This document shows, piece by piece, positions 54,988-63,320 of a stretch of 64,000 nt of DNA (positions are counted from its first letter, which is position 1; every line of letters starts with the position of its first letter). The notes under the pieces were generated by a model. The model made no database searches and was not told the DNA's origin. It saw nothing but the letters and a program-made list of their open reading frames with translations. The stretch comes from Nostoc sp. 'Lobaria pulmonaria (5183) cyanobiont' (GTDB lineage: Bacteria > Cyanobacteriota > Cyanobacteriia > Cyanobacteriales > Nostocaceae): assembly GCF_002949795.1 (NCBI RefSeq), contig NZ_CP026692.1, positions 2,291,501 through 2,355,500 on the forward strand, given 5' to 3'. The position numbers and the translations under genes are program-made.

Positions 54988-55316
54988 TGATTACAAACCT
55001 TCGGCTAAACACCCTGAGATTTTAATGCTGAGTTGTAGTTACTCAGACTTACTGATTGTAGATTGACTCACGTTAATTTTGGAGAGTGATGGCTTTGCCA
55101 CTGAGCTAATCAGAACCCACGCTAACTCTATTACTAAGCATTTTTAACTATCTTAAGGCATAATTTAATCCCCATTCTTCTGCCAGCAATCAATAACAGT
55201 CAATTCATCCTCATGAATAATCAAAGATATAACCTTTGAAAGGTGCAACACTCATCCAATAATTGTATAAATAGATATGAGGCATTAAAAAGACAGCATA
55301 AAAAAACAGCAAAGTT
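54988..55316. other. divergent gap upstream of cphA2
   Basis: About 330 bp between the cphA2 gene and the small ORF. On the minus strand TTAGCTCAGTGGCAAAGCC (near 55091-55109) resembles a tRNA D-arm, but no other tRNA parts fit. Otherwise it is AT-rich, with likely promoters for both genes. Confidence 0.4.
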
Positions 55317-55520
55317 ATGAATAGCACACAAGCTGCTCTAAGAGATGAAATTCGAGAACTTGCTGATGAAGCTTTTCACCAAAAGCTGATCTCTGGACAT
55401 GGAGATGGGGCGGACATGAATGAGTATCAAATTGTCTACCAAGGCAAACCCAGGCATCTCCCACTAGAACAAGCACGTTTTTTCTTAACTAACTTGCTTA
55501 ACAAAAGTCGGGTTGATTAG
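55317..55520 (+). CDS. small conserved hypothetical protein
   Basis: A 67-residue acidic protein (MNSTQAALRDEIRELADEAF at the start). It looks soluble, with a helical N-terminal half and a short strand (YQIVYQGKPRHLPLEQARFF) near residue 40. No family name is recalled. It lies between the cyanophycin genes and ends in a hairpin at 55628-55652. Good initiation context and a downstream terminator-like hairpin support it as a gene. Confidence 0.65.
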   Translation: MNSTQAALRDEIRELADEAFHQKLISGHGDGADMNEYQIVYQGKPRHLPLEQARFFLTNLLNKSRVD

Positions 55521-55627
55521 GACTTGCCATCAGATATCTTATCTATTTGCATCTAGCTAGGGTCAATACCAATTACTCACATCGCCCGATAAATCTCTAA
55601 TCGACAATTAGCAATATAGCTAACAAT

Positions 55628-55652
55628 GCCTCTAGAAAATACTTCTAGAGGC
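55628..55652 (+). terminator. hairpin after the small ORF
   Basis: GCCTCTAGAA (55628-55637), 5-nt loop, TTCTAGAGGC (55643-55652): a perfect 10-bp stem. It lies about 110 bp after the 67-codon gene and lacks a strong U-tract, so termination is probable but not certain. Confidence 0.6.
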
Positions 55653-55885
55653 AGTTGACGTTGTGAATTTTATTTATTAACTGAAAAATTAAATAATTTT
55701 TCATAAAAGTATTTTGGTCTAATCGCGATGTCTAACGACAAGCCGCTTCTCTACGAGAGGCTCCGCGAATGCGTCTACGCAAATGTTAACCCTAATTTTA
55801 TCAAGTAATCTATCAAAGGGATGATTTGATACATTGAATTGTCATGTTTTAGTGATATTTATTAACTCAAATCCAGGGGGGCATC
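55653..55885. other. gap upstream of cyanophycinase
   Basis: AT-rich DNA with a GC-rich dispersed repeat (GACAAGCCGCTTCTCTACGAG..., 55738-55781) of the same class as 13096-13140. The promoter of the cyanophycinase gene should lie near 55800-55860. AGGGGGG precedes its ATG as a ribosome binding site. Confidence 0.45.
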
Positions 55886-56740
55886 ATGGTGGAAAGTAAT
55901 ATCAAAAGGCAGTTAGTAATTATTGGGGGAGCCGAAGATAAAGAAGGAGATTCCGTAATTTTGCGGGACTTTGTACGACGCGCTGGGGGTACAAAGGCAT
56001 ATATTGTAATTTTGACAGCAGCCACAGAACTACCAAGAGAAGTGGGAGAAAATTACATCAGAGTGTTTGAGCGCCTGGGAGCCGAAAATGTTCGCATTAT
56101 TGATACAGAAACCCGTGAAGATGCATCTTCATCTACCGCATTGGAAGCTATTAAGAAATCAACTGGGATATTTTTTACAGGGGGAGATCAAGCTCGTATT
56201 ACCAGCATCCTCAAGGACACTGAAATCGATGCAACGATTCATCAGCGCTATTCTGAAGGCGTAGTTATCGCAGGTACAAGTGCCGGAGCTGCTGTGATGC
56301 CAGATAAAATGATTGTCGAAGGTGATTCGCAAACACATCCTCGAATTGAAACTGTCGAAATGGGCCCAGGTCTGGGATTTTTACCAGGCGTAGTAATTGA
56401 CCAGCATTTTTCTCAGCGTGGACGCTTGGGACGCTTAATTTCAGCTTTAATACTAGAACCTGCTGTCTTGGGATTTGGGATTGACGAAAATACCGCTATG
56501 GTAGTGACTGATAATCAAATTGAAATAATTGGTGAGGGTGCGGTTACGATTGTTGATGAATCAGAAGCTACATACAACAATATGGGCGAAATTTTGAAGG
56601 ATGAGTCTTTGGCTATTTGTGGAGCAAAGCTTCATATTTTGCCACATGGCTTCAAATTTGACCTGAAAAGTCGCCAGCCTATCCTAAATAATGGCTCTGT
56701 GCCAAATGGCTCTCAACCACTTGCTTCAGTTAACACTTAA
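55886..56740 (+). CDS. cphB: cyanophycinase
   Basis: A 284-residue serine peptidase of the S51 family that degrades cyanophycin to beta-Asp-Arg dipeptides. It starts MVESNIKRQLVIIGGAEDKE. The catalytic Ser is in VIAGTSAGAAVMPDK near residue 132. GIFFTGGDQARI near 93 and VIDQHFSQRGRLGRLI near 172 are substrate-pocket segments, with DENTAMVV after. Length and motifs match active CphB. With CphA2 next door (which would use the dipeptide product) the two could form a recycling pair. The 2-bp-offset ATG with strong G-rich Shine-Dalgarno fits good expression. Confidence 0.93.
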   Translation: MVESNIKRQLVIIGGAEDKEGDSVILRDFVRRAGGTKAYIVILTAATELPREVGENYIRVFERLGAENVRIIDTETREDASSSTALEAIKKSTGIFFTGGDQARITSILKDTEIDATIHQRYSEGVVIAGTSAGAAVMPDKMIVEGDSQTHPRIETVEMGPGLGFLPGVVIDQHFSQRGRLGRLISALILEPAVLGFGIDENTAMVVTDNQIEIIGEGAVTIVDESEATYNNMGEILKDESLAICGAKLHILPHGFKFDLKSRQPILNNGSVPNGSQPLASVNT

Positions 56741-56790
56741 CTTTTAGCAAGTGTATTTAAACTGAAAGTTTTATCTAATCGCTGTAATAC

Positions 56791-56819
56791 CCCCTGCCTC
56801 AACCTTTGGTAGGCAGGGG
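56791..56819. terminator. CCCCTGCCT-AGGCAGGGG hairpin
   Basis: A perfect 9-bp GC-rich stem with an 11-nt loop 51 bp after the cyanophycinase stop. No long U-tract follows. It probably ends the cphB transcript and may serve the convergent peptidase gene as well. Confidence 0.7.
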
Positions 56820-56949
56820 ATATCAAGCGGTTCAAAACTTGAGTGTAAGCGAAATCAAGTCTGCGTAGTAGCTAAGTTTTTAACAATCTGGTATAGGAAA
56901 GAGTGATATTTAAAATAACCATCTTCACCAAAGTAAGGTAGAAAGAATA

Positions 56950-57873
56950 TCAAGGCGATTTTGTTAAACTATAAAAACTGTCAGAACGAATCTGACTGCC
57001 ATTTCGCCAAACTTCAACTCTTTGTGGAGTGACTAAATAATAAAAACTTCCATTATCTGCTCGATATCTGTCTTTACCAATATTCAAAGCTACTATCTTT
57101 ATAGGCTTGTTTGGGGCTTGCTTCAATTGCCCAATATAAAATAATTGACCATTTTCTTCACAGACTTTTACATGAATGCTTGCTGTCTCACCTTCAATTA
57201 TGGTAACTCCATTGCATTTAGTATCAGCGCTTACAGGTGCAAAACCTATTGGAATTGGCTGTGAAGGTGAAACTTGATTTGCTACTGGGGGTGGCGAGAC
57301 TGGGCGGTTCGGGTTATCCACTTGCTGAACTTTAGAACCGGAGCCAACACTTGCAGTTACAGATGTCAACAAACGAAGGGGGTCAACTGCTACTCGACCA
57401 TTTGGATGAACTTCAAAGTGCAGATGAGGTGCTGTACTATTGCCTGTAGATCCCATCTCAGCAATAATTTGACCTTGAATGACCTGTTGACCCTTGCTCA
57501 CCAACAAACGGCGATTGTGGCCATAGACAGTAGTGCTGCCGTCGAGATGTTTAATAGTTATGGCATTTCCTAATCCCCAATTATCCCAACCTACTTTAAC
57601 AACTGTACCGGATGCCGCAGCAACAACAGGAGTTCCAGACGCCCCTGCAATATCAATTCCTTCATGTTGATATTTGCGGAAGCCTTGAGAAATAAACCCT
57701 TTAGTTGGCCAGATTAAGTTAGAAGTAAGGATAGGAGTTTGCCCAATTGGGGAATCGCCTGCCAATTGTGTTAAGGCAGATGTAGCTGTACTTAATACAG
57801 CGGTTAAGGATATTAACCCAACTAGTCCATAAGTACGGTATCGATAAGCAGTAGCTTTTTTCATAAGTTGCAA
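56950..57873 (-). CDS. M23-family peptidase (LytM/NlpD-like)
   Basis: A 307-residue envelope protein. Residues 1-40 form a signal or anchor (LVGLISLTAVLSTATSAL). The M23 peptidase domain covers about 65-160. Zinc ligands are the His and Asp in YQHEGIDIAGASG and the His-x-His in TAPHLHFEVHPNG, so the site is complete. The C-terminal 120 residues include a Pro-rich linker and a small domain (KVCEENGQLFYIGQLKQ). Such enzymes cut peptidoglycan cross-bridges or activate amidases. It is convergent with the cyanophycinase gene, and no direct link to that function is visible. Confidence 0.9.
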   Translation of the reverse strand: MQLMKKATAYRYRTYGLVGLISLTAVLSTATSALTQLAGDSPIGQTPILTSNLIWPTKGFISQGFRKYQHEGIDIAGASGTPVVAAASGTVVKVGWDNWGLGNAITIKHLDGSTTVYGHNRRLLVSKGQQVIQGQIIAEMGSTGNSTAPHLHFEVHPNGRVAVDPLRLLTSVTASVGSGSKVQQVDNPNRPVSPPPVANQVSPSQPIPIGFAPVSADTKCNGVTIIEGETASIHVKVCEENGQLFYIGQLKQAPNKPIKIVALNIGKDRYRADNGSFYYLVTPQRVEVWRNGSQIRSDSFYSLTKSP

Positions 57874-58259
57874 GTCTATTAGAACAATAATTCAGAGACT
57901 TTCTGATTATTTGTTGTTTCAAGCTTACTCGGAAAATATCAGGAAATCTTTAGTGAGTTTGTAGCTTTCTAGCTTTTTAGATTTTGAATTCACCAACGAG
58001 GTCTTATATCAGGCTCGGTCAATCACTTAGATTACCGCATCTGTGCAAAAATCCTAAAAGCCTCTTTGCTCTCAGCAAGAACTGCGGTCTAAATGATAAG
58101 TCTTTCGCCGGACACGATATTAGTTTTCCCTCATATAGCAGTCGCCAAAGCCGTTAGGACAGTTTGCGGGAAACGCGTCTTCAACAGCGTACTTTATGAT
58201 TTTATTGATGTCCTAAGCTTCCTGTCCGTTGCTATACTTGAATGAAGTTTTAATAAATC
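57874..58259. other. gap upstream of the peptidase gene
   Basis: About 385 bp. The part next to the peptidase gene is AT-rich. Around 58010-58200 lies a degenerate sequence with TGTGCAAAAATCCTAAAAGCC and GGCGACTGC-like motifs, weakly similar to 50260-50340. No gene is seen. Confidence 0.4.
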
Positions 58260-58765
58260 CTATGGTTGCAATGCAGATTCAATTTTTTTCATTTCATTAT
58301 CTAGATATGCCAGTTTCGCCTTTTCATCAAAAATTTGCTGTTCTAATTGAAACTTTTTAGCTGCATCAGTTTCAGCTACTAAAGCGTGACGCAGCTTAGA
58401 TAATTTTTGATGGTATAGATCGCATTCTGCCTGAAGTGTTTCTAGTTTATGCTGCGATCGCCACGAGAAAAGCTTGCCATTGCACGGGTGTAAACTAATA
58501 ATGGTTCCAATTGCGCCTCAGCTAAAGGTTCAGCAAAGGTTTCCACCAAAGAAGCGAGGCGAAGAATTTCTGTCTTGTCTGTAGAATTGAATTCTGAGGC
58601 TGTTGCTTGGAGTTGACTAAATGCCCGTGCAATTTGCTCGACTGCCTTGCCAGGTTTAGCATACGCTAGTGCTGTCCAATGTTGAGCCTCGGCAAAGTCT
58701 CGAACAACTAGTAGATAAAGATTTTGAGTTGAGCATTGAGCAGGCTTAGGATCAACAGTGTCAGC
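58260..58765 (-). pseudogene. frameshifted remnant with C-terminal coiled coil
   Basis: On the minus strand one frame reads through YLLVVRDFAEAQHWTALAYA and LVETFAEPLAEAQLEPLL to a TAG at 58442-58444. The adjacent frame then continues with LETLQAECDLYHQKL, VAETDAAKKFQLEQQI and DEKAKLAYLDNEMKK to a stop at 58260-58262. The two join in sense at a shift near 58445. There is no good start codon, so the front of the gene is lost. The helical tail resembles those of effector-associated domains in cyanobacterial STAND or caspase-like proteins. Identity is unproven. Confidence 0.6.
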
Positions 58766-58936
58766 TTATTAATATAGGTCTAAGGTCAAGTCAAGGATTT
58801 TAAAAATAATTTTCCGTATATTTAACACAGGGAAAGAGTTTCAAATTTTACTAAAGTAGTTAATTTGTTCGCATTGAAAGGGCTGGGTGAGTTAAACTTT
58901 GCCTAACCCACCCGATAAAATTAAACAGTAGAGAAA
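58766..58936. other. short gap after the linker gene
   Basis: About 170 AT-rich bp. A TGGGT/ACCCA pair (GGGTGAGTTAAAC ... AACCCACCC, near 58883-58914) may form a weak hairpin behind the linker gene stop. Nothing else is seen. Confidence 0.35.
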
Positions 58937-59944
58937 TTAGCCATTAAAAACGCGACTGCGCCACTTATTCAACCGGGCTTCCCCAATTGTTGCAGACCGT
59001 CGAGCATCAGCAATTTGCTCTTGCAAAGCTGCAATTTGTTTTTCTTGGGCGTCAGCTTGCTGTTGCAAAGATGTATATTCACCTGTGCTAGTCGGCAAAC
59101 TAGAAGACTGCCAACTACTACTAAATTTTGTTGTCCCAATATTGGCAAATGGTCGTAAGTCTGCTAATTGTTGTTGCAAAGTTGTAATCTGGCTTTCTTG
59201 CTCTTGAATCTTTTGCCGTAAGCTTTCCTCGGCTGCTGTGGAAGCTGCAATAAATGGATTAACTGGAGCAGCAGTTTCTGGCTTCGGCTTGAATATTTCA
59301 GCCAGCAATGCACTAATATCCGTGAGTTTCTGTCTACCGTAAGGAGCGTTGGTAATTAGCGATCGCACCAGTTGAGGTTCATTATTCGTTGCTAAGTTTT
59401 TATCACTGCTAGAGTTGCTCCGCGCCAGTTGCAACATATTGGTAAATTCCAATATCTTTTTGCCGTTTTGAGTTTTATAACCCCGGTAATATGGCACTAT
59501 GTTCTCGCCAAAGGCATCTAGATACTCGTCACTATCAAGATAAGAATCAATATCCGCCTCAAAACCCTTCTCATCGAGAATGTTGCTGTGATGTTTAGTC
59601 TCGGAGTAATCATCGGGAGCGCGACCCAGCAGGTGCTTAAAGTTCAGTTCAATTGCCCGGTAGCGATAAACGTTATCAAAAAATCTGGAGCGATATAACT
59701 CTGATTTGGCAACTTGACGCACAAACTCACGGACATCGATTATGCCTTGCTTGAGTTGGGATTCTGGAACTATGAGCCGCTCACTTTCCATGATGTAGGC
59801 ATTACCCAACACTTGCCGATAAACTGCCCGAATTACAATTTCAATGTCATCAACTGAAGCAGTAGTCCACAGTTCGATGGGTTCTGTTTGGGGAAATGCT
59901 TGATATTGGCGTCGTCTGGTTTCGTCGTCTAGGAAAATCTGCAT
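58937..59944 (-). CDS. phycobilisome rod linker with C-terminal coiled coil
   Basis: A 335-residue linker protein. The PBS-linker domain covers about 20-160 (VYRQVLGNAYIMESERL, ELNFKHLLGRAPDDY, YLDSDEYLDAFGENIVPYYR). The rest lacks the C-terminal CpcD-like domain found in the other two linkers here; it is a Gln-rich coiled coil (two segments, about 240-270 and 295-325). It lies downstream of cpeR on the same strand after a 346-bp gap, so it may have its own promoter. It probably attaches phycoerythrin hexamers within or at the end of rods. Neither its name nor its exact place is known. Confidence 0.83.
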   Translation of the reverse strand: MQIFLDDETRRRQYQAFPQTEPIELWTTASVDDIEIVIRAVYRQVLGNAYIMESERLIVPESQLKQGIIDVREFVRQVAKSELYRSRFFDNVYRYRAIELNFKHLLGRAPDDYSETKHHSNILDEKGFEADIDSYLDSDEYLDAFGENIVPYYRGYKTQNGKKILEFTNMLQLARSNSSSDKNLATNNEPQLVRSLITNAPYGRQKLTDISALLAEIFKPKPETAAPVNPFIAASTAAEESLRQKIQEQESQITTLQQQLADLRPFANIGTTKFSSSWQSSSLPTSTGEYTSLQQQADAQEKQIAALQEQIADARRSATIGEARLNKWRSRVFNG

Positions 59945-60290
59945 AGTTGGGTTATTGTGGGTAAGAGTAACTAATTTATCAAGTAAAAATAAAATTTCTG
60001 TAATAGGGTGGCAATACTAAATCGCAAAGCCATAACGGGCCCTACTTAAGATTTACTAATTACTGATTACTGATATTAACTTATCAACTTTTGGGGAGTT
60101 TTTTAGTTACATTTTCTAACAAACTTAGACGGCTAACTGTTAATAAATAACAGCTAATCATGATAAAAAATTAGCAATTAGACATTAACAATTAGCCGCC
60201 AACCCCCTTGGGGAGTATTTAAAATTCAAAACTTAATTTTGAATTGCAGTGTAGACGCCTGTCAGAAAAATTTCTACAGGATAGTAACTC
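59945..60290. other. gap between cpeR and the downstream linker
   Basis: About 345 bp, AT-rich, with short runs such as TTACTAATTACTGATTACTGAT and AATTAGC repeats near 60050-60200. No gene, hairpin or clear promoter was identified. It separates the 335-residue linker gene from the rest of the cpe operon. Confidence 0.4.
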
Positions 60291-60629
60291 TCAAGCACGC
60301 TCATCAAATCTAGTGTAGAAACCACCGTATTTTATCCAGTATTGTTTCAAAGTATGATGAGGTGTATGTAAACTAGCTTTTGCCTGATATAAAATAACTT
60401 GGCGATGATCGCCCATCCAAATTTTATTAACCGGGTCAACGGATATTACTGTCCCTCCTAAAGAAGTAACGCATTCAGAAAATCTCTCAATCGTTGTATA
60501 TTCTAATGTCTCGAATATAAAAAAGTTACCCGAACAAATCAAATGGCGGCTGCGAATCCAGCAGCGCATCTTTTTTTCAGCCAGTGGAGGCAACATTTTG
60601 GTTTTAACAGATTCAAACTGAATCAACAT
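60291..60629 (-). CDS. cpeR: CpeR, phycoerythrin operon activator
   Basis: A 112-residue protein matching CpeR, which in chromatically adapting cyanobacteria is needed for cpeBA transcription in green light. Typical segments are MLPPLAEKKMRCWIRS, HLICSGNFFIFETLEY, LGGTVISVDPVNKIW and HTPHHTLKQYWIKYGGFYTR. The frame begins at 60629 and overlaps the end of cpeT by 7 bp, so the two are translationally coupled. The internal Met at 60596 (start of MLPPLAEKK) is an alternative start that fits recalled homologues. Its position behind cpeT matches the cpeCDESTR order of Fremyella. Confidence 0.92.
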   Translation of the reverse strand: MLIQFESVKTKMLPPLAEKKMRCWIRSRHLICSGNFFIFETLEYTTIERFSECVTSLGGTVISVDPVNKIWMGDHRQVILYQAKASLHTPHHTLKQYWIKYGGFYTRFDERA

Positions 60630-61252
60630 AATGCGCTCACCGCACGTAATTCATCAGCAAAACTTTCCCGTTTTTCAAATTGTAATGGACCAGCAGTAGA
60701 TCCCCATATTTGCTTGTGGGTTTCAATATCCATACCTTTATCTAGACTTATCCAAGTACGCTCGGTTATTTCTACTTCGCTGACAAGATATGTCTGGCAT
60801 CCATTGCGTTTAATCAGACATTGATTGCCCGGTTCCACACTGCCTCGAAACATTTCACCTTCTCGTTGGAAAACCATTGAACAGTGATAACGCCGTTCGA
60901 TGCTTTCTGGGGTGATGGTTTTGAGGATATCTAATTCACGAGCTGCACCGGCATAAAGCATCTGGTCTTTCAAGCTGTAATTTTCGATATAAATGCGATC
61001 GCCCCAATCGACTAGTCTATGTACTCCCTGACGATAGGGTGTCCATAAATCGTGGTCATAAGCTTGTTCAGAATAGAAACCGATGCCAGAAAAAAATTCA
61101 ATCGGTAAAGGACGGAAAAAAATGTGAATGTGGGCGTAAAGTTGCGGATTTGCAAAAGATTGCTTGTAGTTGCTAAAATCTCCTGCCATCCAACAGGCTA
61201 AGGTGAGCAAATCGCTAGCGTTGGTGCTAGATTCGCTGGGCGCTATCGTCAC
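60623..61252 (-). CDS. cpeT: CpeT-family phycobiliprotein lyase
   Basis: About 209 residues of the T-type bilin lyase family (CpcT/CpeT), which attach a bilin to a beta-subunit Cys (Cys-165-type in phycoerythrin). Recognisable parts: LLTLACWMAGDFSNYKQSF, HIFFRPLP, FYSEQAYDHDLWTPYRQG and RPxx-like VHRLVDWGDRIYIENY. No ATG precedes the conserved part; the frame is open from a TTG at 61273, and the GTG at 61252, which has GGAG 11 nt before it, is the likelier start. It is downstream of cpeS and overlaps cpeR. Confidence 0.9.
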   Translation of the reverse strand: MTIAPSESSTNASDLLTLACWMAGDFSNYKQSFANPQLYAHIHIFFRPLPIEFFSGIGFYSEQAYDHDLWTPYRQGVHRLVDWGDRIYIENYSLKDQMLYAGAARELDILKTITPESIERRYHCSMVFQREGEMFRGSVEPGNQCLIKRNGCQTYLVSEVEITERTWISLDKGMDIETHKQIWGSTAGPLQFEKRESFADELRAVSALC

Positions 61253-61360
61253 GTCGCTTCGCTCCAAATTCAAAATTCAAAATTCAGACATTACAATCCC
61301 CATAAATAAATTTAGGAGCTTGTATCCTTTTCTGTTTTAACCTGATATTTGCTAACTGGT

Positions 61361-61888
61361 TTAATTTGACAAAGAGCGAATCTCTGAAGAAAAGGAAGCG
61401 GTTGTCACACCTTTACCATCACTGGTTTTAATCATCGCTACCCGAAATCTGAGATTTGGATTAGCAAACCAAATTCGCTCCTCAGCAGCAGCGAGTTCAT
61501 ACTCTGTTAGCAGGGTAAAAATACCATCGTCACTCAGATGATATTTAGCCACTGCTGGAATTGTTTCAGCGTACCCTTTGTCCCGCAGGAGTTTTCCTCT
61601 AGAAGGATTTTCGACATCGGGAATTGGTACTAGCACAGTACTGCCAGAGATTGCTTTATCGTCCCAGTCTGACTCACCTTCCCAAGTCATCCGAAAGGGG
61701 TGAGTAATACTGGCGGGTTCAGTGTTATACAATTGACAGATTGCTACCACTGCTGGATCGTTGGTGGATAAAGACTCAATGTCAATGTTAGACAATACTT
61801 CTTCAAAATGGGCGAATGCTAAATGATGAGCGCTACGCTGCGATCGCCATCGTCCAATAGAAAGTTCAAAAAATTCAGTAATTTCCAT
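61361..61888 (-). CDS. cpeS: CpeS-family phycobiliprotein lyase
   Basis: A 175-residue S-type bilin lyase. Members attach phycoerythrobilin to Cys-82-type sites of phycoerythrin or similar subunits. The start MEITEFFELSIGRWRSQRSA and the parts PFRMTWEGESDWD, GSTVLVPIPD, LLRDKGYAE and YHLSDDGIFTLLTEYE follow the beta-barrel fold of CpcS/CpeS. RIWFANPNLRFRVAMI is near the end. Length is normal. It lies between the cpeE-like linker and cpeT in the same direction. CpeS rather than CpcS is chosen from the operon context. Confidence 0.92.
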   Translation of the reverse strand: MEITEFFELSIGRWRSQRSAHHLAFAHFEEVLSNIDIESLSTNDPAVVAICQLYNTEPASITHPFRMTWEGESDWDDKAISGSTVLVPIPDVENPSRGKLLRDKGYAETIPAVAKYHLSDDGIFTLLTEYELAAAEERIWFANPNLRFRVAMIKTSDGKGVTTASFSSEIRSLSN

Positions 61889-62106
61889 TAGAAAAATGAT
61901 TTTAAAAAAGTAGCTTAAAATCCAAGAGATATCTTGGCTAAAAAGTTATTCTCCCAGTCTATATGCTAGCTAGCCTCCTTGACCACAACCGCATTTAGGA
62001 GTGCTGAGTGCTTAGTGCTGAGTTAGTAGTTTGGAGTTAAGAGTTAGAAGTTAGGAGTTTTCTTTTGTCCCCAGTCCCCAGTCCTCAGCCTCCTACTTAG
62101 ACAAAC

Positions 62107-62865
62107 CTAAGCAACTTCAGTGATACTGATAATTTTGCCGCCTGTCCGATGAATGTTTTGCACTTGTCCAGACAGTTGGTTGTAGTTAACTACATATTCC
62201 ATGTTGCCCAGACGAGTACGGAGATTACCTGCACCTTTGACAACCTTAATCAAAAAGCGTTTGTCGGTGCTGCTGACACTAGAACCAGCGGCGGGAGCCT
62301 TGATGGATGTGGGGAAATTGGAACCGATATCACCGATCAGTTTGGCTTTGCGATCAGTATCACTGCTAGCGAATCCTCTCACTAAGCTAAAGGTGCGGTT
62401 AAAGGTAACATTCTTAATTCCTATTTGGGAACTTGTGCTGCGAACATAGGGAACAATATTCTCCCCAAAATTCTGCTGATATTCGTTGCTATCGATATAG
62501 GATTCGATCTCACCATCATAGCCCTGTTCGTTGTAGATGCGGACGTGTTCGGCAATTTCTGCTTGATCGGCAGGAGGACGCCCTAGTAGATGTTTGAAGT
62601 TCAGTTCAATGAACCGATACTGAGAAGAAGAGTTGAAAAACAGGGATTGATAGAGTTCTGATTTGGCAACGGCGTTGACGAATTCGCGGACGCTGATTTT
62701 GCGATCGCGCAATTGCGATTCAGCAGTGGCTAGTCGCTCACTTTCTAACAAGTGAGCATTACCCAAAACCTGTTTGTAAACGGCCTGAATCAGTGTTTGT
62801 AATTCACTTTCGCTGGTGTTCGGACGCAGCTCAATAGTCGGTGAATCAATAGCCCAAAGTGACAT
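62107..62865 (-). CDS. cpeE: phycoerythrin-associated rod linker, CpeE-like
   Basis: A 252-residue rod linker. The PBS-linker domain is at about 17-150 (VYKQVLGNAHLLESERL, ELNFKHLLGRPPAD, YIDSNEYQQNFGENIVPYVR). The C-terminal CpcD-like domain is at about 200-252 (RFLIKVVKGAG, YVVNYNQLSGQVQNIHRTGG). It organises phycoerythrin hexamers in the distal rod. The position directly before cpeS corresponds to cpeE of the Fremyella cpeCDESTR operon, but CpeD cannot be excluded from sequence alone. The start ATG at 62865 is preceded by AGGAG. Confidence 0.87.
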   Translation of the reverse strand: MSLWAIDSPTIELRPNTSESELQTLIQAVYKQVLGNAHLLESERLATAESQLRDRKISVREFVNAVAKSELYQSLFFNSSSQYRFIELNFKHLLGRPPADQAEIAEHVRIYNEQGYDGEIESYIDSNEYQQNFGENIVPYVRSTSSQIGIKNVTFNRTFSLVRGFASSDTDRKAKLIGDIGSNFPTSIKAPAAGSSVSSTDKRFLIKVVKGAGNLRTRLGNMEYVVNYNQLSGQVQNIHRTGGKIISITEVA

Positions 62866-63320
62866 TTAAGTATCTCCTAAAAAACGCTAATTAAATTTCC
62901 GAGCATCCTACCCCTTGTAGAGGTAGAATTTCCTATCAGTTGTCAGTTATTTTTGCTACTGACTAGCTTTTGTAAAACTTTAGTTTGTAAAAGTGTGTTA
63001 AATGTCTTCGGATATCACAACTGACGGCGGAATTGGTCAAACCCTAGATTAGCCATCGCTTTGGCTAACTTTTGATCGATCGGGATTTACGGAAACAATA
63101 GCCGAAAAGAATGATTTTCAGCTAAGGGCAGTTGATCTAAGCGCATACTCCTAGATCGAGGCAAGTTACGCAAAGCGGCTTACCGCAAGGTATTGCCTTT
63201 GAGTGGGTGTAGTTTTTTGCGTAAATCCCAGAACGAGCGACACTGGGATTAAAGACTAGAGACTGAGTACAGGGGAAATTATTTTTCAATCCTTAATCTC
63301 TAATACCCAATTTCTATTCT
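62866..63320. other. gap between two cpe linker genes
   Basis: About 455 bp. It includes an inverted pair GGGATTTACG (63082-63091) and CGTAAATCCC (63220-63229), probably a decayed small element of the GGGATTTACGCA class, with GCGGCTTACCGCAAGGT between. The region next to the partial linker gene is AT-rich. No gene is seen. Confidence 0.5.

Noticed and set aside
55085..55125. tRNA-like D-arm (TTAGCTCAGTGGCAAAGCC) on the minus strand
   Set aside because: No matching anticodon stem of proper size, no T-arm consensus and no acceptor stem; chance or a deep relic.
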